Shown in pieces: positions 5,682-6,396 of a stretch of DNA of 6,396 nucleotides (its first letter is position 1; the number at the start of each line of letters is the position of its first letter). This DNA comes from an uncultured Collinsella sp. (lineage in GTDB: Bacteria > Actinomycetota > Coriobacteriia > Coriobacteriales > Coriobacteriaceae), in contig URRT01000105.1 of the NCBI GenBank assembly GCA_900550355.1, forward strand, positions 1 through 6,396, given 5' to 3'. Under the pieces are notes generated by a model. That model searched no databases and had not been told where the DNA came from. It saw nothing but the letters and a program-made list of their open reading frames with translations. The position numbers and the translations under genes were made by a program.

Positions 5682-6396
5682 ATGTCTGAACAGGCAAATA
5701 ATGGTTGTGCTGCCGGCTTTGGCGTGCGTCTAATCGGCTGTACCGACGATGTGGTTTTGCCCATCGGCATGTACGACTATGCGGAGGCTCTTGGTTGCTG
5801 CACGCTGGTCGACAAGACCATGTTTATTGCCGATATACTGGATTGCGATGCGTCCGTTATGGTGTGCTGCCGACCCGAGGGTTTTGGCAAGAGCATGAAC
5901 TTGTCGATGCTCAAGGCTTTTCTGGAGCTTCCCGTGGTTGGTCATGCTTGCCGGAGCTTGTTTGCCGGAACTCAGATTTGGGATGCGGACGGCGGGCGCT
6001 ATCGGGACGAGTACGCCTGCTATCCGGTGATATCGCTGGACTTTTCTGGCGCTGCGAGGCATGGCGCCGCTGTTGCCGGCGTCGTGCGCGATGCTCTTTC
6101 GGGCGAGTGCGCTCGCCTGTTGGCGCTCTTCGAGGCTCCGGATTTAGCTCGAGATATGGTGCGTCACATCGAACGCGTTGCGCGTGGCGTAGCGAGCGCG
6201 GACGAGGTTGACTCGGTGCTCGGTGTGCTCATTGAGCTGCTGGAGATGGCCTGCGATGAGCAGGTTGTATTGCTCGTTGATGGGTACGACGCGGTGTGGT
6301 CGCCCAGTGCGAGCGCGAGGGACGCTTCCGTCGCCGGTCCGGCGGAGCTGCTCGATCGCGTGCTGTTTGACGCCATTGCCGCCGCGGGCCATTCGC
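5682..6396 (+). CDS. AAA-ATPase-like domain protein, cysteine-rich (partial, runs off right edge)
   Basis: The frame is open from the ATG at 5682 to the window end (238 residues so far). AAGGGG (5667-5672) is 9 bases upstream; an in-frame ATG at 5655 has no ribosome site. The N-terminal part follows the AAA-ATPase_like family (Pfam AAA-ATPase_like), which often carries a C-terminal PD-(D/E)XK nuclease-like domain. LVDKTMFIADIL (42-53) matches the usual YVDKT-FI element. RPEGFGKSMNLSML (64-77) matches the family P-loop, commonly RPRRFGKS. VVLLVDGYD (195-203) sits where the family has a Walker B-like IDEYD. Two departures stand out: Gly201 replaces the usual acidic residue, and there are eleven cysteines, including adjacent pairs at 39-40 and 62-63. 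Biological role is unknown, and any nuclease domain would lie beyond the window. Confidence 0.75.
   Translation, partial: MSEQANNGCAAGFGVRLIGCTDDVVLPIGMYDYAEALGCCTLVDKTMFIADILDCDASVMVCCRPEGFGKSMNLSMLKAFLELPVVGHACRSLFAGTQIWDADGGRYRDEYACYPVISLDFSGAARHGAAVAGVVRDALSGECARLLALFEAPDLARDMVRHIERVARGVASADEVDSVLGVLIELLEMACDEQVVLLVDGYDAVWSPSASARDASVAGPAELLDRVLFDAIAAAGHS

Noticed and set aside
5705..6211. 168-codon plus-strand frame overlapping the AAA-ATPase-like gene
   Set aside because: The other frame from 5682 reads family motifs (VDKT-FI, P-loop, VDGYD) and stays open to the window end; this one is Cys/Arg/Gly-rich without motifs.

Overview
This window most resembles the chromosome of a high-GC Coriobacteriia member, with Collinsella or a relative as my best guess. 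The evidence is overall codon and GC bias, a sufC-sufB-sufD order with a divergent RrF2 regulator, and a sortase-type surface protein. Genus is inferred from protein flavour only; no marker gene is present.

Right-to-left on the minus strand (about 2274 down to 1) lies the start of a SUF iron-sulfur cluster assembly operon: sufC (ATPase), sufB (scaffold) and the first 16 codons of a gene in the sufD position. sufB is broken in this sequence. A one-base loss near 548-564 splits an otherwise complete 470-residue protein into an N-terminal part (1461 to 544) and a C-terminal part (to 50).

The 222-base divergent intergenic region (2275-2496) carries putative promoters on both strands. It also holds a good match to the E. 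coli IscR type-1 operator core and a perfect 9-bp inverted repeat in the regulator leader. Rightward from it run an RrF2/IscR-family regulator with three clustered cysteines (2497-2928). Only 8 bases later comes an overlapping mntA-hepT pair (2937-3630), carrying the exact GSX10DXD and RX4HXY signatures of a type VII (HEPN/MNT) toxin-antitoxin system. The spacing suggests that the iron-sulfur regulator and the toxin-antitoxin pair are co-transcribed.

Next is a 573-residue secreted protein (3758-5479). It has a signal peptide, a putative lysozyme-like domain, a long Ser/Asp/Gly-rich stalk, a run of threonines, and an MPKTG sortase-like motif with membrane segment. A strong intrinsic terminator (5515-5551) ends it. 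The window closes inside a cysteine-rich AAA-ATPase-like protein (from 5682) that continues past the right edge.

No rRNA, tRNA, CRISPR array or insertion sequence was seen. No gene-free stretch exceeds 300 bases.
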